This document shows positions 7,357-16,028 of a stretch of DNA of 64,000 bases, in pieces. Origin of the DNA: Prochlorococcus sp. AG-402-M18 (lineage in GTDB: Bacteria > Cyanobacteriota > Cyanobacteriia > PCC-6307 > Cyanobiaceae); the NCBI GenBank assembly GCA_003216595.1, contig QCIQ01000001.1, positions 62,001-126,000 on the forward strand. The letters run 5' to 3'. Numbering within the stretch: the stretch's first letter is position 1; each line of letters starts with the position of its first letter. The position numbers and the translations under genes are program-made. The notes under the pieces were generated by a model. That model was given only the letters and a program-made list of their open reading frames with translations. It did no database searches and was not told the DNA's origin.

Positions 7357-8415
7357 TTAACCGTTAGTGATTTTTGCGTTTTCCATATTGTCGAACGCTT
7401 TACCTACGCGTCTGAAGTCAAATCCCATAGCTCTTAATGCATGCCAGAGATGTCCCTGAATGAAGAAGAAGCCAAGATAGAAATGAACATTTGCTAACCA
7501 GGCTCTAGCTGTATGAGCTCCAGTTGCAAGTGATGCGTCAGTATCAACAAAATATGGAGCGAAATCAAACTTGAGTTGAAGTACATCTCCAAAGAATTCT
7601 GTTGAGTAAACAGTTGTGTTTGTTGAGCTCCAGAAAGCTGCAACAAGTGCACAGTAGCCAACACCAGCTAGTGAGTATGAAAGAACAGCTTCTGCTGAAA
7701 GAAGTCCTTTACCTTTGAATTCTGTGTACTCACCAAATTGCTTAGTGATGATGTGGAATGCACCACCAATTATTTGGAAAAATGCTAAGAAAGCGTGACC
7801 GCCCATAACATCTTCCAAGCTACTGATTTGAAGGAAATCAGCTTGGTGATTCCATATCATTCCTAAATCTAGGTTGTAAGAAACTGTACGAGTAGCTCCT
7901 AGAGCAGTATCCCAAATACCATGATATTGAGCCCATTCAACGAATTGAATGTTTGCCAAACCTAGGAAAATAAGGTGGTGACCAAGAATAAATGTAAGTT
8001 TGTCTGGATCGTCCCACTCGAAGTCAAACTTTTTAGGACGACTTCCTTCAGGATAGTTTCCTAAATCACCGTCGTATCTTGTGGAGTGAAGAATTCCACC
8101 AGCACCAAGAACACCAGAGAAAATTAGGTGAAGTACAGCAATAACTGTGCAACCGTAAGGTTCAGTTATTACTCCGTTTTCGATTCCACCTATACCGAGT
8201 TGTGCAAGGTGAGGCAAGCAGATCAAGTTTTGATTACCCATCGCAACGGATGAGTCATAACGAGCTAGCTCAAATAAAGTGAACGCACCTGCCCAGAACA
8301 TCATCAAACCAGCATGGGCAGCATGCGCAGCGATGAATTTTCCGGAGCGATTGGCCGTCCCTGAATTACCCGCGTACCAGTCATAGGTAACGCTAGGATT
8401 CCCGTAGGTCTGCAC
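7357..8415 (-). CDS. pcb: Pcb divinyl-chlorophyll a/b-binding antenna protein
   Basis: A 352-residue thylakoid antenna protein of the CP43/IsiA family, with six predicted membrane spans and conserved histidine pairs for chlorophyll ligation (AAHAAHAG, LGHHLIFLG, GGHAFLAFF, IQGHLWHALRA). In Prochlorococcus these proteins replace phycobilisomes; some copies serve photosystem II and others are induced by iron shortage around photosystem I. Neighbouring ferritin and Crp-type genes make an iron-responsive copy plausible, though sequence alone does not say which paralogue it is. The start codon is GTG. It is divergent from the next gene. Confidence 0.95.
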   Translation of the reverse strand: MQTYGNPSVTYDWYAGNSGTANRSGKFIAAHAAHAGLMMFWAGAFTLFELARYDSSVAMGNQNLICLPHLAQLGIGGIENGVITEPYGCTVIAVLHLIFSGVLGAGGILHSTRYDGDLGNYPEGSRPKKFDFEWDDPDKLTFILGHHLIFLGLANIQFVEWAQYHGIWDTALGATRTVSYNLDLGMIWNHQADFLQISSLEDVMGGHAFLAFFQIIGGAFHIITKQFGEYTEFKGKGLLSAEAVLSYSLAGVGYCALVAAFWSSTNTTVYSTEFFGDVLQLKFDFAPYFVDTDASLATGAHTARAWLANVHFYLGFFFIQGHLWHALRAMGFDFRRVGKAFDNMENAKITNG

Positions 8416-8626
8416 GAGAAATAAACAAAGAACAGTAAGAGGATATATTTATAGGTCTGTAAGTTCCATATCCCTTCACATTGCTTATTGAAATTGTAGG
8501 TTTTGTACATATTTCAAGAACATCTGCTACTAAATTAGATCTTCGTGTTAGACGAGGCTTCGATCGTTGAAATCCTTAGAGTCACTATGATATTTACCAA
8601 TAGGTATAGTTAAAACTCATGTTCCA

Positions 8627-9394
8627 ATGTCTGACTTTGTTATTTTGAAAACAAAGCTGAAAAAATTGATGAATTATAAAAATGTCATTAATGAGTTTTT
8701 TAAGAAAGAGATAATTTCTCTCTATCAAAGAAAAAGCCTTTTGGTTTTGCTTGGCTCATTTGCTGATTTTGACAGTTTTGAATACTGTCAACAATTATCT
8801 GCCTATTCAACAAAACTGGCTGAGAACTCTATTGATTTAATATTAATAGGCATTGGGAGTGAAAAGTCCAAAGAAATTTTTTGTAAGTTTAATAATATTG
8901 AAATTCAAAATGTTATTGCCGTAGGGAATGCTGAACTTCACAAAAAACTAAATCTTAATGTAGGTTTTGTCTCACCATTCCCTTCAATTATTAATTTATT
9001 GTTCATGTGCATGGGTATAGGTTCTAGAGGTACGATTAAGGAGGTTTTAAGAGGTTATATGGGGGATAAAAATGCTAAGAGTTTGTTCTCTTTTGATGAG
9101 GAAATAAATATAGGACCTTTCTCCTTTTTGAAAGGGAAAATGTTTAATATTTTTTCTAAAGAAAAAAATTTACGCCCTTTTGAACTTGCAACTAGGAGAC
9201 TCATTAATATGTTTGAAATTCTTTCTAAATGGAATTCTTATGTTCCTGATTCCAAATTCCTAACACAGAGAGGTGCAACAATTCTATTAAATGAAAAAAA
9301 TGAGGTACTGTATGAATATTTTCCCGAGAGTCTTTTAGGTTACTCATGTAAAATGAGTACACCATTATCATTCCTTGATGAAGTCTTGAATTGA
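8627..9394 (+). CDS. peroxiredoxin-like AhpC/TSA-2 family protein
   Basis: A 255-residue protein resembling the AhpC-TSA_2/PRXL2 group of thioredoxin folds. Residues about 35-75 fit strand-loop-helix around FADFDSFEYCQQL, where relatives have CxxC or a single cysteine, followed by LILIGIG. Only the cysteine of EYC remains at the expected helix start, so activity may be one-cysteine or lost. A membrane-interactive segment (SIINLLFMCMGIG) lies in the middle. Divergent from pcb, 211 bases apart; a likely -10 (TATAGT) is near 8604. Confidence 0.65.
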   Translation: MSDFVILKTKLKKLMNYKNVINEFFKKEIISLYQRKSLLVLLGSFADFDSFEYCQQLSAYSTKLAENSIDLILIGIGSEKSKEIFCKFNNIEIQNVIAVGNAELHKKLNLNVGFVSPFPSIINLLFMCMGIGSRGTIKEVLRGYMGDKNAKSLFSFDEEINIGPFSFLKGKMFNIFSKEKNLRPFELATRRLINMFEILSKWNSYVPDSKFLTQRGATILLNEKNEVLYEYFPESLLGYSCKMSTPLSFLDEVLN

Positions 9395-9404
9395 TTTAGC
9401 TGTA

Positions 9405-9620
9405 ATGATTGTAAATAAATGCTTAGTTTGTGGTAGCTCTAATATGAGAGCAGATCGTGCATTATCTGGCAGATTGGTATGCAATTCATGTGGAACCCCT
9501 TTTGGAGTAGGCAGGGGTGTAAATAACAAAAAAAATATTTATAGTGATTTTTCATTAAATAATAAATATCTTCTATTTATTTGTATATTTATAATTGCCT
9601 TTATCCTCGTGATTATTTAA
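9405..9620 (+). CDS. zinc-ribbon protein with C-terminal membrane span
   Basis: 71 residues: an N-terminal ribbon with CLVC and CNSC pairs, a linker, then one transmembrane helix at the C-terminus (YLLFICIFIIAFILVII). The architecture is of a tail-anchored zinc-ribbon protein. It begins 10 bases after the peroxiredoxin-like gene, so an operon is likely. Its stop overlaps the convergent ABC gene by 4 bases. Function unknown. Confidence 0.7.
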   Translation: MIVNKCLVCGSSNMRADRALSGRLVCNSCGTPFGVGRGVNNKKNIYSDFSLNNKYLLFICIFIIAFILVII

Positions 9621-10426
9621 TTACTTATTGGGAGCATTCTCCAGTATCCCTCTTGTTCTATTACTTTAATTGATATATTAAAAAGCTTACTTAGTGTTTC
9701 TGTATTAATTAAATCTGGGCTTCCATCATTTATTATTTTACCTTCTTTTATTAGAAGAACTCTATTAGTTTTAGGTAAAATAGATTCTATATTATGTGTG
9801 ACATATATAATATTTACTGATTGGTTGATCAATTTGTTAAGATTTTGATTCAAGATTAAATTTGATTTTATATCTAAATTACAAAAAGGCTCGTCTAGTA
9901 CTAGTATTTTAGGTTCGTAAACTATTGATCTGGCTAGTAATGCCCTTCTTTTCTGACCATCAGATAATGATTGAAAATCATTATCAATAATATGACTTAA
10001 CTCCCATTCATTGATTAGATTATTAAGTTTAATTTTTTCTCTTTCTGAAAGAAGGTATGAATATCTAGAATTAAAAATGCCTGAGAATCCTGAACTAATT
10101 ACATCATATAGCTTGACTCCATTGTTTACTCTTTGCTCCATTTCTTTAAATAGAAATCCAATCTTCTTCCTTAAGTCCCAAATATTTATATCTTCTTTGT
10201 TAAACAACTTAAACGAACTATGATTCGATTTGATTGGATAAATTGATCTATTTAATAATTTTAAAAAAGTTGATTTGCCAGAACCATTTGGTCCTAATAT
10301 CAGAGTGTTTTCTCCATAATTAAGGTTTATATTTATATTTGATAGGATTTTTTTTTGATCAATATATACATTTATATTTTTTAAACTAGCCCAAGTTATC
10401 TGATCCTTTCTAGATTCATCTCTCAT
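9617..10426 (-). CDS. orphan ABC ATPase (ModF/YlmA-like)
   Basis: A single nucleotide-binding domain of 269 residues: Walker A GPNGSGKST, signature LSDGQKRRALLARS (an LSDGQ variant), Walker B ILVLDEPF and an H-loop in VTHNIES. No permease or binding protein is adjacent. The overall look is of stand-alone ATPases such as YlmA or ModF. It lies 34 bases downstream of the Rieske oxygenase on the same strand, so cotranscription is likely. Substrate unknown. Confidence 0.8.
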   Translation of the reverse strand: MRDESRKDQITWASLKNINVYIDQKKILSNININLNYGENTLILGPNGSGKSTFLKLLNRSIYPIKSNHSSFKLFNKEDINIWDLRKKIGFLFKEMEQRVNNGVKLYDVISSGFSGIFNSRYSYLLSEREKIKLNNLINEWELSHIIDNDFQSLSDGQKRRALLARSIVYEPKILVLDEPFCNLDIKSNLILNQNLNKLINQSVNIIYVTHNIESILPKTNRVLLIKEGKIINDGSPDLINTETLSKLFNISIKVIEQEGYWRMLPISN

Positions 10427-10460
10427 TTATTTAATGAAGTTAACTTATAATCTATTTAAA

Positions 10461-11795
10461 TTATATTAATAGCAGAATAAAACTGATAGGGAACAATAAT
10501 CTAGTTAAAAGCTTGATGATTATCTTTCTATTATTTTTTATAGCCATATTAGGATTTTCCGGAGGATATTTCATTCCTCTATCCTCATGAACTGAGTTCG
10601 TCAATGAATTAGTTGGATGCAAGTCCCATGGCTTTTCTTTATTTAATGCATTTTGAAGCCAATCCCAGTAATATTGAACCATCTTATCTTCACCTAATAA
10701 TTTCACATTATCTTTTTGTATGTAACCCATCTGATCATTAAATGTTTGGGTTTTTAATACTAAATAATCTTCTGTGAAAATCTTATAAAATGTCCTTTTT
10801 TGTAGATGACTAAATAACACTATATTTGTGAATAGTTTATTTTTCAAAAATTTCCTATAGTGTCGTACTATGACCCGTGCGTTATTATTTCCTAGTGGAA
10901 TATGATCAAGAACCTGAATATACCTTGTACTTTCAGGTGAGCCCTTATATATAAAAATTCTTCCAGGAGGTACAAATTTAATTCTGATAAATTCCTCTTC
11001 TCCGTTTGTTTTATAAGAATAAATACTTTCTATTTGTCTATTATCTCTTTTTATTTTCTGATTGAAACTAGTTATAGTTTCTCTGTTTACATTCTTGTCT
11101 GGGATAGTGTCTCCATGCATCCAAAATACATGTAATATATCTAGATGGTTTTCAATTATTCTTGCCCAGTCTGCTTTGAAATCTACATAAACTTCTTCAT
11201 ATTCATATTCCAATGATGGAAATCCATAGGAATCGGGTAGAAGGCTATTTATTGATGATTTTATTTGAAAGTCTTCAATATTTGCAAGAGGTTTTCCAGT
11301 ATAATAAATATAGATATATCCTTCTTTTTCTACACATGGATATTGAAAGAGCTTTATGCTTTTAGCATAGTTATCGTAATTAGAATCAATAATATGCTGA
11401 CAAGTAATTCTATCTAAATTTGTACAACTACCTTGAGAGGAGAATCTCGCACCGTGATAAGGACAAACAAGTTGTCCGTTTATAACTTCACCCCCTAAGA
11501 ATGAAGCTCCTCTATGAGGACATACATCTTTTACACACCTAACAATACCTTCTCTATCACGATACAAAACAAGTGGCTCATTATAAATGGTGAAGTGATT
11601 TAATTTCCCCTCCTTTATTGTCTCGCTGCTAGATACTGAATACCAACCTAATAATCCATTAGTTAATTGATTGGAGGGCTTTGGAGCAATATTCTCAAGT
11701 TCTTTTACATCTTCTTTTTCATTAAAATTAGATCTAATGAGATTATTAGTCTCATATTCAAGTGATTTATTATCTTTTCCTTTTTCTTCTTTCAT
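10461..11795 (-). CDS. Rieske non-haem iron oxygenase, PaO/Lls1-like
   Basis: A 444-residue oxygenase. The [2Fe-2S] ligands are C92-x-H94 and C111-x2-H114 (CPHRG and CPYHG). The mononuclear iron site follows the N-x2-D-x2-H-x4-H pattern at residues 216-227 (NHLDILHVFWMH). A C-terminal hydrophobic segment (LLTRLLFPISFILLLI) suggests membrane attachment. Relatives include plant pheophorbide a oxygenase, TIC55 and chlorophyllide a oxygenase; the CxxC motif of PaO/TIC55 tails is not seen. Pigment or other ring hydroxylation is likely, exact substrate unknown. A long palindrome precedes the gene. Confidence 0.85.
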   Translation of the reverse strand: MKEEKGKDNKSLEYETNNLIRSNFNEKEDVKELENIAPKPSNQLTNGLLGWYSVSSSETIKEGKLNHFTIYNEPLVLYRDREGIVRCVKDVCPHRGASFLGGEVINGQLVCPYHGARFSSQGSCTNLDRITCQHIIDSNYDNYAKSIKLFQYPCVEKEGYIYIYYTGKPLANIEDFQIKSSINSLLPDSYGFPSLEYEYEEVYVDFKADWARIIENHLDILHVFWMHGDTIPDKNVNRETITSFNQKIKRDNRQIESIYSYKTNGEEEFIRIKFVPPGRIFIYKGSPESTRYIQVLDHIPLGNNNARVIVRHYRKFLKNKLFTNIVLFSHLQKRTFYKIFTEDYLVLKTQTFNDQMGYIQKDNVKLLGEDKMVQYYWDWLQNALNKEKPWDLHPTNSLTNSVHEDRGMKYPPENPNMAIKNNRKIIIKLLTRLLFPISFILLLI

Positions 11796-11806
11796 AATCG
11801 AGTAGA

Positions 11807-11841
11807 TCTTTTAATGAGATAAAAATTGGCTCATTAAAAGA
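11807..11841. promoter_or_regulatory. perfect 12-bp inverted repeat before the Rieske gene
   Basis: Arms at 11807-11818 (TCTTTTAATGAG) and 11830-11841 (CTCATTAAAAGA) are exact reverse complements with an 11-base spacer, ending 12 bases before the oxygenase ATG on the minus strand. Perfect 12-bp symmetry is unlikely by chance. It could be an operator or a leader hairpin that hides the ribosome-binding region. Confidence 0.6.
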
Positions 11842-11913
11842 GTATTCTCCTTATATTCTTAAAGACTAAAAAAAAATAGCACCTAAAGCCTTCGAGAATG
11901 GATTAAATTTACA

Positions 11914-11947
11914 TAAAAAAACTTCGACGTTTTTTCCTCGCCGAAGT
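11914..11947 (-). terminator. rho-independent terminator of the 63-residue gene
   Basis: On the minus strand ACTTCGGCG pairs with CGTCGAAGT (9 bp with one G-U) around the loop AGGAAAAAA, followed by seven T. It lies about 40 bases past the stop of the 11989-12180 gene and upstream of the oxygenase promoter, so it separates the two transcripts. Confidence 0.75.
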
Positions 11948-11988
11948 CAAATCATATAAGTCATTATTTTATTCAAGAAATCTTTTGC

Positions 11989-12180
11989 TCAAAGGGTTTT
12001 TGGAGACAACTCAATGCTAGATACAAATTCAGATGCTTCTTCTATGTCATTGCAGAATTTACATGTCCCAAGGTAGCAGCCTAGGTATCTCATGAAGGAA
12101 GTTTTTCCTCCTGAAAGTTGATATTTATGGATCGTGCCTCCCTGAGGGGTGGCTTTTACAAGTTGAGGTAAAGGAGCCAT
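11989..12180 (-). CDS. hypothetical protein, 63 residues
   Basis: A small soluble protein with a glycine-rich N-terminal half and a CYLGTCKFC segment: three cysteines arranged C-x4-C-x2-C. These could bind metal or form disulfides, but no known ribbon fits. A good terminator follows, which supports real transcription. No family recognised. Confidence 0.6.
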   Translation of the reverse strand: MAPLPQLVKATPQGGTIHKYQLSGGKTSFMRYLGCYLGTCKFCNDIEEASEFVSSIELSPKTL

Positions 12181-12305
12181 TAAAAACGCATTTTTTTATA
12201 ATTTGCTTTTAATATGCCTTTATAGCAATAGGTAAATTTACTAAAAATATAAGGAAAATTAATTCTTTATATTTGTTTTATTTTAAGCGAGTTTAACTAA
12301 GTGAA

Positions 12306-12476
12306 TTAATCTGCATATCCATCATCGTCTTCTGCATTAATTATTCTTGGGGTGTTTTTCATATGTTCATCCCATGGATGAACATATGAATCTTTATCCG
12401 AGTAGACCTCACTCTTCAACTCCTCAATCAATGTTTCAAACTTTTTGATTATTCTCTTTAGATTGTCTTTTTTCAT
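12306..12476 (-). CDS. 56-residue acidic hypothetical protein
   Basis: ATG at 12476 opens 56 codons: a basic, amphipathic N-terminal helix (MKKDNLKRIIKKFETLIEEL) followed by an acidic tail containing HPWDEHMKNTPRII and DDDGYAD. Coding character is convincing for the size, and the tryptophan/proline tail looks conserved rather than random. Function unknown. It lies 126 bases upstream of the 63-residue gene on the same strand. Confidence 0.55.
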   Translation of the reverse strand: MKKDNLKRIIKKFETLIEELKSEVYSDKDSYVHPWDEHMKNTPRIINAEDDDGYAD

Positions 12477-12714
12477 TTATATAATTTAGTTTAAATAGAT
12501 TTTGTATCTCATTATAATGTGTAAACGCTTTTATGTATGTTTTTTTAATTTAGTTTATTAAATATAGAAAATGATAGATTTGAAATCAATAAATATTTTT
12601 CAGTTTAAAGTGTAGTGAGCTTAAAAATATCTTGTTCTGCAATAATTCATCTAATTTAAATTGTCAAGAAAACTTAAAAACTTAAAAACTTCAACGAGAT
12701 TTTTATAAGAAAGA

Positions 12715-12750
12715 TAGCATCTAAATCAAATATGATATAATGAGATGCTA
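12715..12750 (+). promoter_or_regulatory. 8-bp inverted repeat around a -10 box upstream of galE
   Basis: TAGCATCT (12715-12722) and AGATGCTA (12743-12750) are exact reverse complements bracketing 20 bases that end in TATAAT (12736-12741). This places a symmetric site over the likely galE promoter, about 90 bases before the ATG. The rest of 12477-12840 holds no gene that I can support; it contains three near copies of AACTTAAA near 12671-12693. Confidence 0.4.
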
Positions 12751-12840
12751 ATCTGTCAAATATAATTATATAGAAAAATCCTTTCTTTTTATAAACTGCG
12801 TCGATTGACGTTTCATTTATAAATTATATTAATAGCTATT

Positions 12841-13887
12841 ATGAGGATTCTTTTAACTGGTGGTTCCGGATTCATAGGTTCCCATATAGCTTTGTTGTTG
12901 TTAGAGAGGGGATTTGATGTTTTAATATTAGACTCCTTTATTAATAGCTCATATAATGTTATATATCGAATTGAAAACTATTTAGACAACAAAAAGATAA
13001 ATTCTAAATTAGAAACTGTTGTTGGAGATATTAGAAATAAAAAACTCTTAAATAATATTTTTAGTGATTCTATCAAGGAAGAAAAACCCATAGATGCTGT
13101 TATACATTTAGCAGGCTTAAAATCTGTATCTGATTCATTGATTAATCCACTTCATTATTGGGATGTGAATGTCCTTGGCACATTAAATCTTTTACTTACA
13201 ATGAAAGAATTTGAATGTTACTCCTTAATTTTTAGTAGCAGTGCCACTATTTATGGTTTAAGTGACACTGTCCCTATGGCAGAAGATCACAAAATCTCAC
13301 CAATTAATCCATATGGCCAAACAAAAGTTGCAATTGAAAATATGTTTCACGATTTATATAATTCAAATATAAATTTTTGGAAAATATGTAGTTTACGTTA
13401 TTTTAATCCTGTTGGTGCACATCCATCTGGCTTGATTGGTGAAGATCCAATTGGAAATCCAAACAACCTATTTCCTTTTTTAACTCAGGTCGCAATAGGA
13501 AGGCAGAAACTTTTAAAGGTTTTTGGTGATAATTGGGACACTAAGGATGGCTCAGGTATTCGAGATTACATTCATATTGTTGATTTGGCTGAAGGGCATT
13601 TAGCCTGTATTGATTATTTAAATTCTAAAGATGCATGTTTAGAATTTATTAATCTAGGTTCTGGTAAAGGATATTCAGTCTTTCAGATTATCCGCCAATT
13701 TGAGTTATCTACTGGTTGTCAAATTCCTTTTTCAATTCAAAGTAGAAGAGATGGAGATGTTGCTGAATGTTATGCAGATATTTCAAAAGCTAGGAAATTA
13801 TTAGGCTGGACTCCACTGAAATCGTTAGATCAGATTTGCATAGATGGTTGGAATTGGCAAATGAAAAATCCAAATGGTTATAGCTAA
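12841..13887 (+). CDS. galE: UDP-glucose 4-epimerase
   Basis: A 348-residue extended SDR that interconverts UDP-glucose and UDP-galactose. The N-terminal NAD motif is GGSGFIGSH; the catalytic serine segment FSSSATIYG precedes the YxxxK motif in NPYGQTKVAIE; RYFNPVGAHPSG is the typical GalE substrate loop. Length matches GalE (about 340). It is monocistronic, with a long AT-rich leader and a strong terminator about 145 bases downstream. Supplies galactose for polysaccharide or glycolipid synthesis. Confidence 0.93.
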   Translation: MRILLTGGSGFIGSHIALLLLERGFDVLILDSFINSSYNVIYRIENYLDNKKINSKLETVVGDIRNKKLLNNIFSDSIKEEKPIDAVIHLAGLKSVSDSLINPLHYWDVNVLGTLNLLLTMKEFECYSLIFSSSATIYGLSDTVPMAEDHKISPINPYGQTKVAIENMFHDLYNSNINFWKICSLRYFNPVGAHPSGLIGEDPIGNPNNLFPFLTQVAIGRQKLLKVFGDNWDTKDGSGIRDYIHIVDLAEGHLACIDYLNSKDACLEFINLGSGKGYSVFQIIRQFELSTGCQIPFSIQSRRDGDVAECYADISKARKLLGWTPLKSLDQICIDGWNWQMKNPNGYS

Positions 13888-14030
13888 CTTATGCTGTTAA
13901 TATTATTTATATTGTTTAACTAATGAAAAACTTCTCTTGTTAATATCTAAACCTATGAATTCCATCACAAATCTTTTTGATCACTAACTATTGGATATAA
14001 AAGGGACAAGTAATTTCTTAGAGATTTAGG

Positions 14031-14068
14031 CCAATAAAAAAGCCCAGTCAACGACTGGGCTTTTTTAT

Positions 14069-14071
<3 letters not shown>
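14031..14071. terminator. perfect 19-bp bidirectional terminator
   Basis: Arms 14031-14049 and 14053-14071 are exact reverse complements around the loop AAC, with a GC-rich core AGCCCAGTC/GACTGGGCT and A/T flanks giving a U-tract on both strands. It ends galE transcripts from one side and the initiator tRNA from the other. The outer arm includes the encoded CCA of the tRNA. Confidence 0.88.
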
Positions 14072-14145
<74 letters not shown>

Positions 14146-14197
14146 TAGCAATTAAAGCATACATCTTTAGGTGACATTAATGACTACTTTGTTTGTA

Positions 14198-15160
14198 TTA
14201 AGGGACCTTTAATTGTCCTTCAACTTCTATGTAGATGCCTGGCTTTTTCTGAAGGATGATTTCATCAAGTTCTTCAATTGCTGATGGAGTGATCCATTCG
14301 AGTTGTCTAAGAAGGTGAATGGCCACAGCGTGTTTGGCTCTTTTCGATCCATCTTCAACCTTTATTGAGAGTCCAATACCTTCCCCCAATAGACCAATAC
14401 ATTGGATACCTTCACTTCCACCTTTGCTAATTATTTGATTATGACCTCTTTTTATTAATTCCGAATCAAAATATCCTTCTCCAGCAACGAGCTCTGGATG
14501 GTTTGTCATAGCACGAGTTATTTTTTCAAATTCAGGTTGGTCAGATCTAGATAAATGAGCATATAAAACCGCCATTTGAGATAAACGCAAAAGTAAAGTT
14601 GGCGCTCCACAGTCATCTCTTTCGGCAATTAATTCTTCGGCTGGTATTTTTAGTAACTCGGAAACCCTCCTAAATATTTCTTTCTGTAAGGGATGATGAC
14701 CCATTAAATAGCTATCTAGATCCCAGTTCATCTTTTTGCAGGTTGCGAGAAATGCTGAATGCTTTCCCGAGCAATTATGTTGAAGTTTGCTTTCTCTATT
14801 TTGAGGGATTGGGCATTTAAGCTCTTTTATATCTATGTCTGCATTCCAGAGGAGCTTGAATGCTGTTCTCGCTTGAAATGATGATCCACTATGAGAACCA
14901 CATGCCAGAGCTAATGTCTTATTGTCTAAATTATATTTTTCTGAAGCACCACTTGTAAGGAAAGGTAATGCTTGGAAAGGTTTCAATGCTGATCGTATAA
15001 AAGTTTCATATTCACATGATCCTGCTTTCATTAATGTCCTACCTTTCGTATCACATATCGATGCGTGGGCTCTATGAATGGATTCAACACTTGAACCTCT
15101 TTTTACTAGAACCTTCAAAGAATTGTTGCCGTGATTTGATAAATTGTTTTGTAAATTCAT
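14198..15160 (-). CDS. asparaginase II family protein
   Basis: A 320-residue protein of the L-asparaginase II (PF06089) family, which is unrelated to AnsA/AnsB. Family features are VKRGSSVESIHRAHASICD at the N-terminus, SGKHSAFLA in the middle, a DDCGAPT motif, and a GGSEG loop near the end. Bacterial members hydrolyse asparagine to aspartate and ammonia. It is the last gene of a tight minus-strand run: CGLD27 ends 3 bases before its start. Confidence 0.88.
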   Translation of the reverse strand: MNLQNNLSNHGNNSLKVLVKRGSSVESIHRAHASICDTKGRTLMKAGSCEYETFIRSALKPFQALPFLTSGASEKYNLDNKTLALACGSHSGSSFQARTAFKLLWNADIDIKELKCPIPQNRESKLQHNCSGKHSAFLATCKKMNWDLDSYLMGHHPLQKEIFRRVSELLKIPAEELIAERDDCGAPTLLLRLSQMAVLYAHLSRSDQPEFEKITRAMTNHPELVAGEGYFDSELIKRGHNQIISKGGSEGIQCIGLLGEGIGLSIKVEDGSKRAKHAVAIHLLRQLEWITPSAIEELDEIILQKKPGIYIEVEGQLKVP

Positions 15161-15163
15161 ATA

Positions 15164-15661
15164 TTAATTTATTCTTAATAGTATAAATAATAATGAAATT
15201 ATAATAACTGATAGTAATAATAATATTATTACTTGTAAGTGATTTAAAATTGGTTTGATTTGGTGTTGAGCTATAAGTAAATCTTTTGCTCTCCAATCAA
15301 TTGGTTTTTCCCAGGTCTGTCCATCATACCATCCAGATTCTTCATATTCAATGTTTTCAGAATTAAGGCGTTTATATATGTATATACAACTTAACCATTG
15401 CCTGATAAGTAATAATATAGGAAAAGCAAGTGAGGCTGTAAAGCTTATAAATGTAAGTTCAAAAATATTGTTTCTTAGGTAATCACTCCCATAAGATATT
15501 ATTAAACTTATTGGTGTCATCAATAACCAACTATATGTTAATTTCCGGTAAAAAGTACTTCTTTCTAAAAAAGGCCAGGAGATTATCCATGAATCTCTAA
15601 TACTGTTAAATTCATTTAATGGCCTTTGGTTTTTAGGTACAGGGCATATAATTTCATTCAT
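15164..15661 (-). CDS. CGLD27-like (DUF1230) membrane protein
   Basis: 165 residues with the family N-terminus CPVPKNQRPLNEF followed by SWIISWPF, then about three membrane spans (LLMTPISLIIS, SLAFPILLLI and VIILLLLSVIIISLLFILL). CGLD27 proteins are conserved in cyanobacteria and chloroplasts; the Arabidopsis homologue has been linked to acclimation under iron limitation. It overlaps rsfS by 8 bases and continues the operon. Molecular function unknown. Confidence 0.82.
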   Translation of the reverse strand: MNEIICPVPKNQRPLNEFNSIRDSWIISWPFLERSTFYRKLTYSWLLMTPISLIISYGSDYLRNNIFELTFISFTASLAFPILLLIRQWLSCIYIYKRLNSENIEYEESGWYDGQTWEKPIDWRAKDLLIAQHQIKPILNHLQVIILLLLSVIIISLLFILLRIN

Positions 15662-16028
15662 CTTTTAATTTTATTAATTTATTATCAATAAAATTATGGA
15701 TAATTCCATTGCTCCAAAATGATTCTAAATCATAGAATTTTCTTTCATTGGGTTGAAAAACATTAATTATTAGATCTCCATAATCTAATAATGCCCATTT
15801 TGCTTCATTTATTCCTTCTTTTCTGAGAGGGAATAGATCTGCTTCATCTCTAAGTGTCTTTTCTACATTATTAATTATGGCCCTTACTTGAACATCGGAA
15901 AGTCCTTCAGTGATTAATATCCAATCAGCTATGCTTGAGACTTCATCAACTTTTAAAAGTTTTATATTTCCTGCTTTTCTATCATCGCAAGCTAAGGCAG
16001 CTAATTCAATCAACCTACTACTATCCAT
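15654..16028 (-). CDS. rsfS: ribosome silencing factor RsfS
   Basis: Binds ribosomal protein L14 and blocks subunit joining under starvation. The RsfS/Iojap fold is clear: LIELAALACDDRKAGNIKLLKV, then SIADWILITEGLSDVQVRAI, and WALLDYGDLIINVF with the ERKFYDLESFW C-terminal motif. I use the ATG at 16028 (MDSSRL), whose ATGGATAG overlaps the stop of the preceding gene and suggests coupling. A longer frame to 16100 lies wholly inside that gene and has no family support. Confidence 0.92.
   Translation of the reverse strand: MDSSRLIELAALACDDRKAGNIKLLKVDEVSSIADWILITEGLSDVQVRAIINNVEKTLRDEADLFPLRKEGINEAKWALLDYGDLIINVFQPNERKFYDLESFWSNGIIHNFIDNKLIKLKDE

Noticed and set aside
9405-10426. A 4-base overlap of the zinc-ribbon gene with the convergent ABC gene as a sign of truncation
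   Set aside because: Both proteins end naturally with complete domains; several other convergent overlaps occur in this compact genome.
12661-12700. Short AACTTAAA direct repeats as a CRISPR or iteron array
   Set aside because: Only three imperfect 8-base copies, no spacers and no replication gene nearby.
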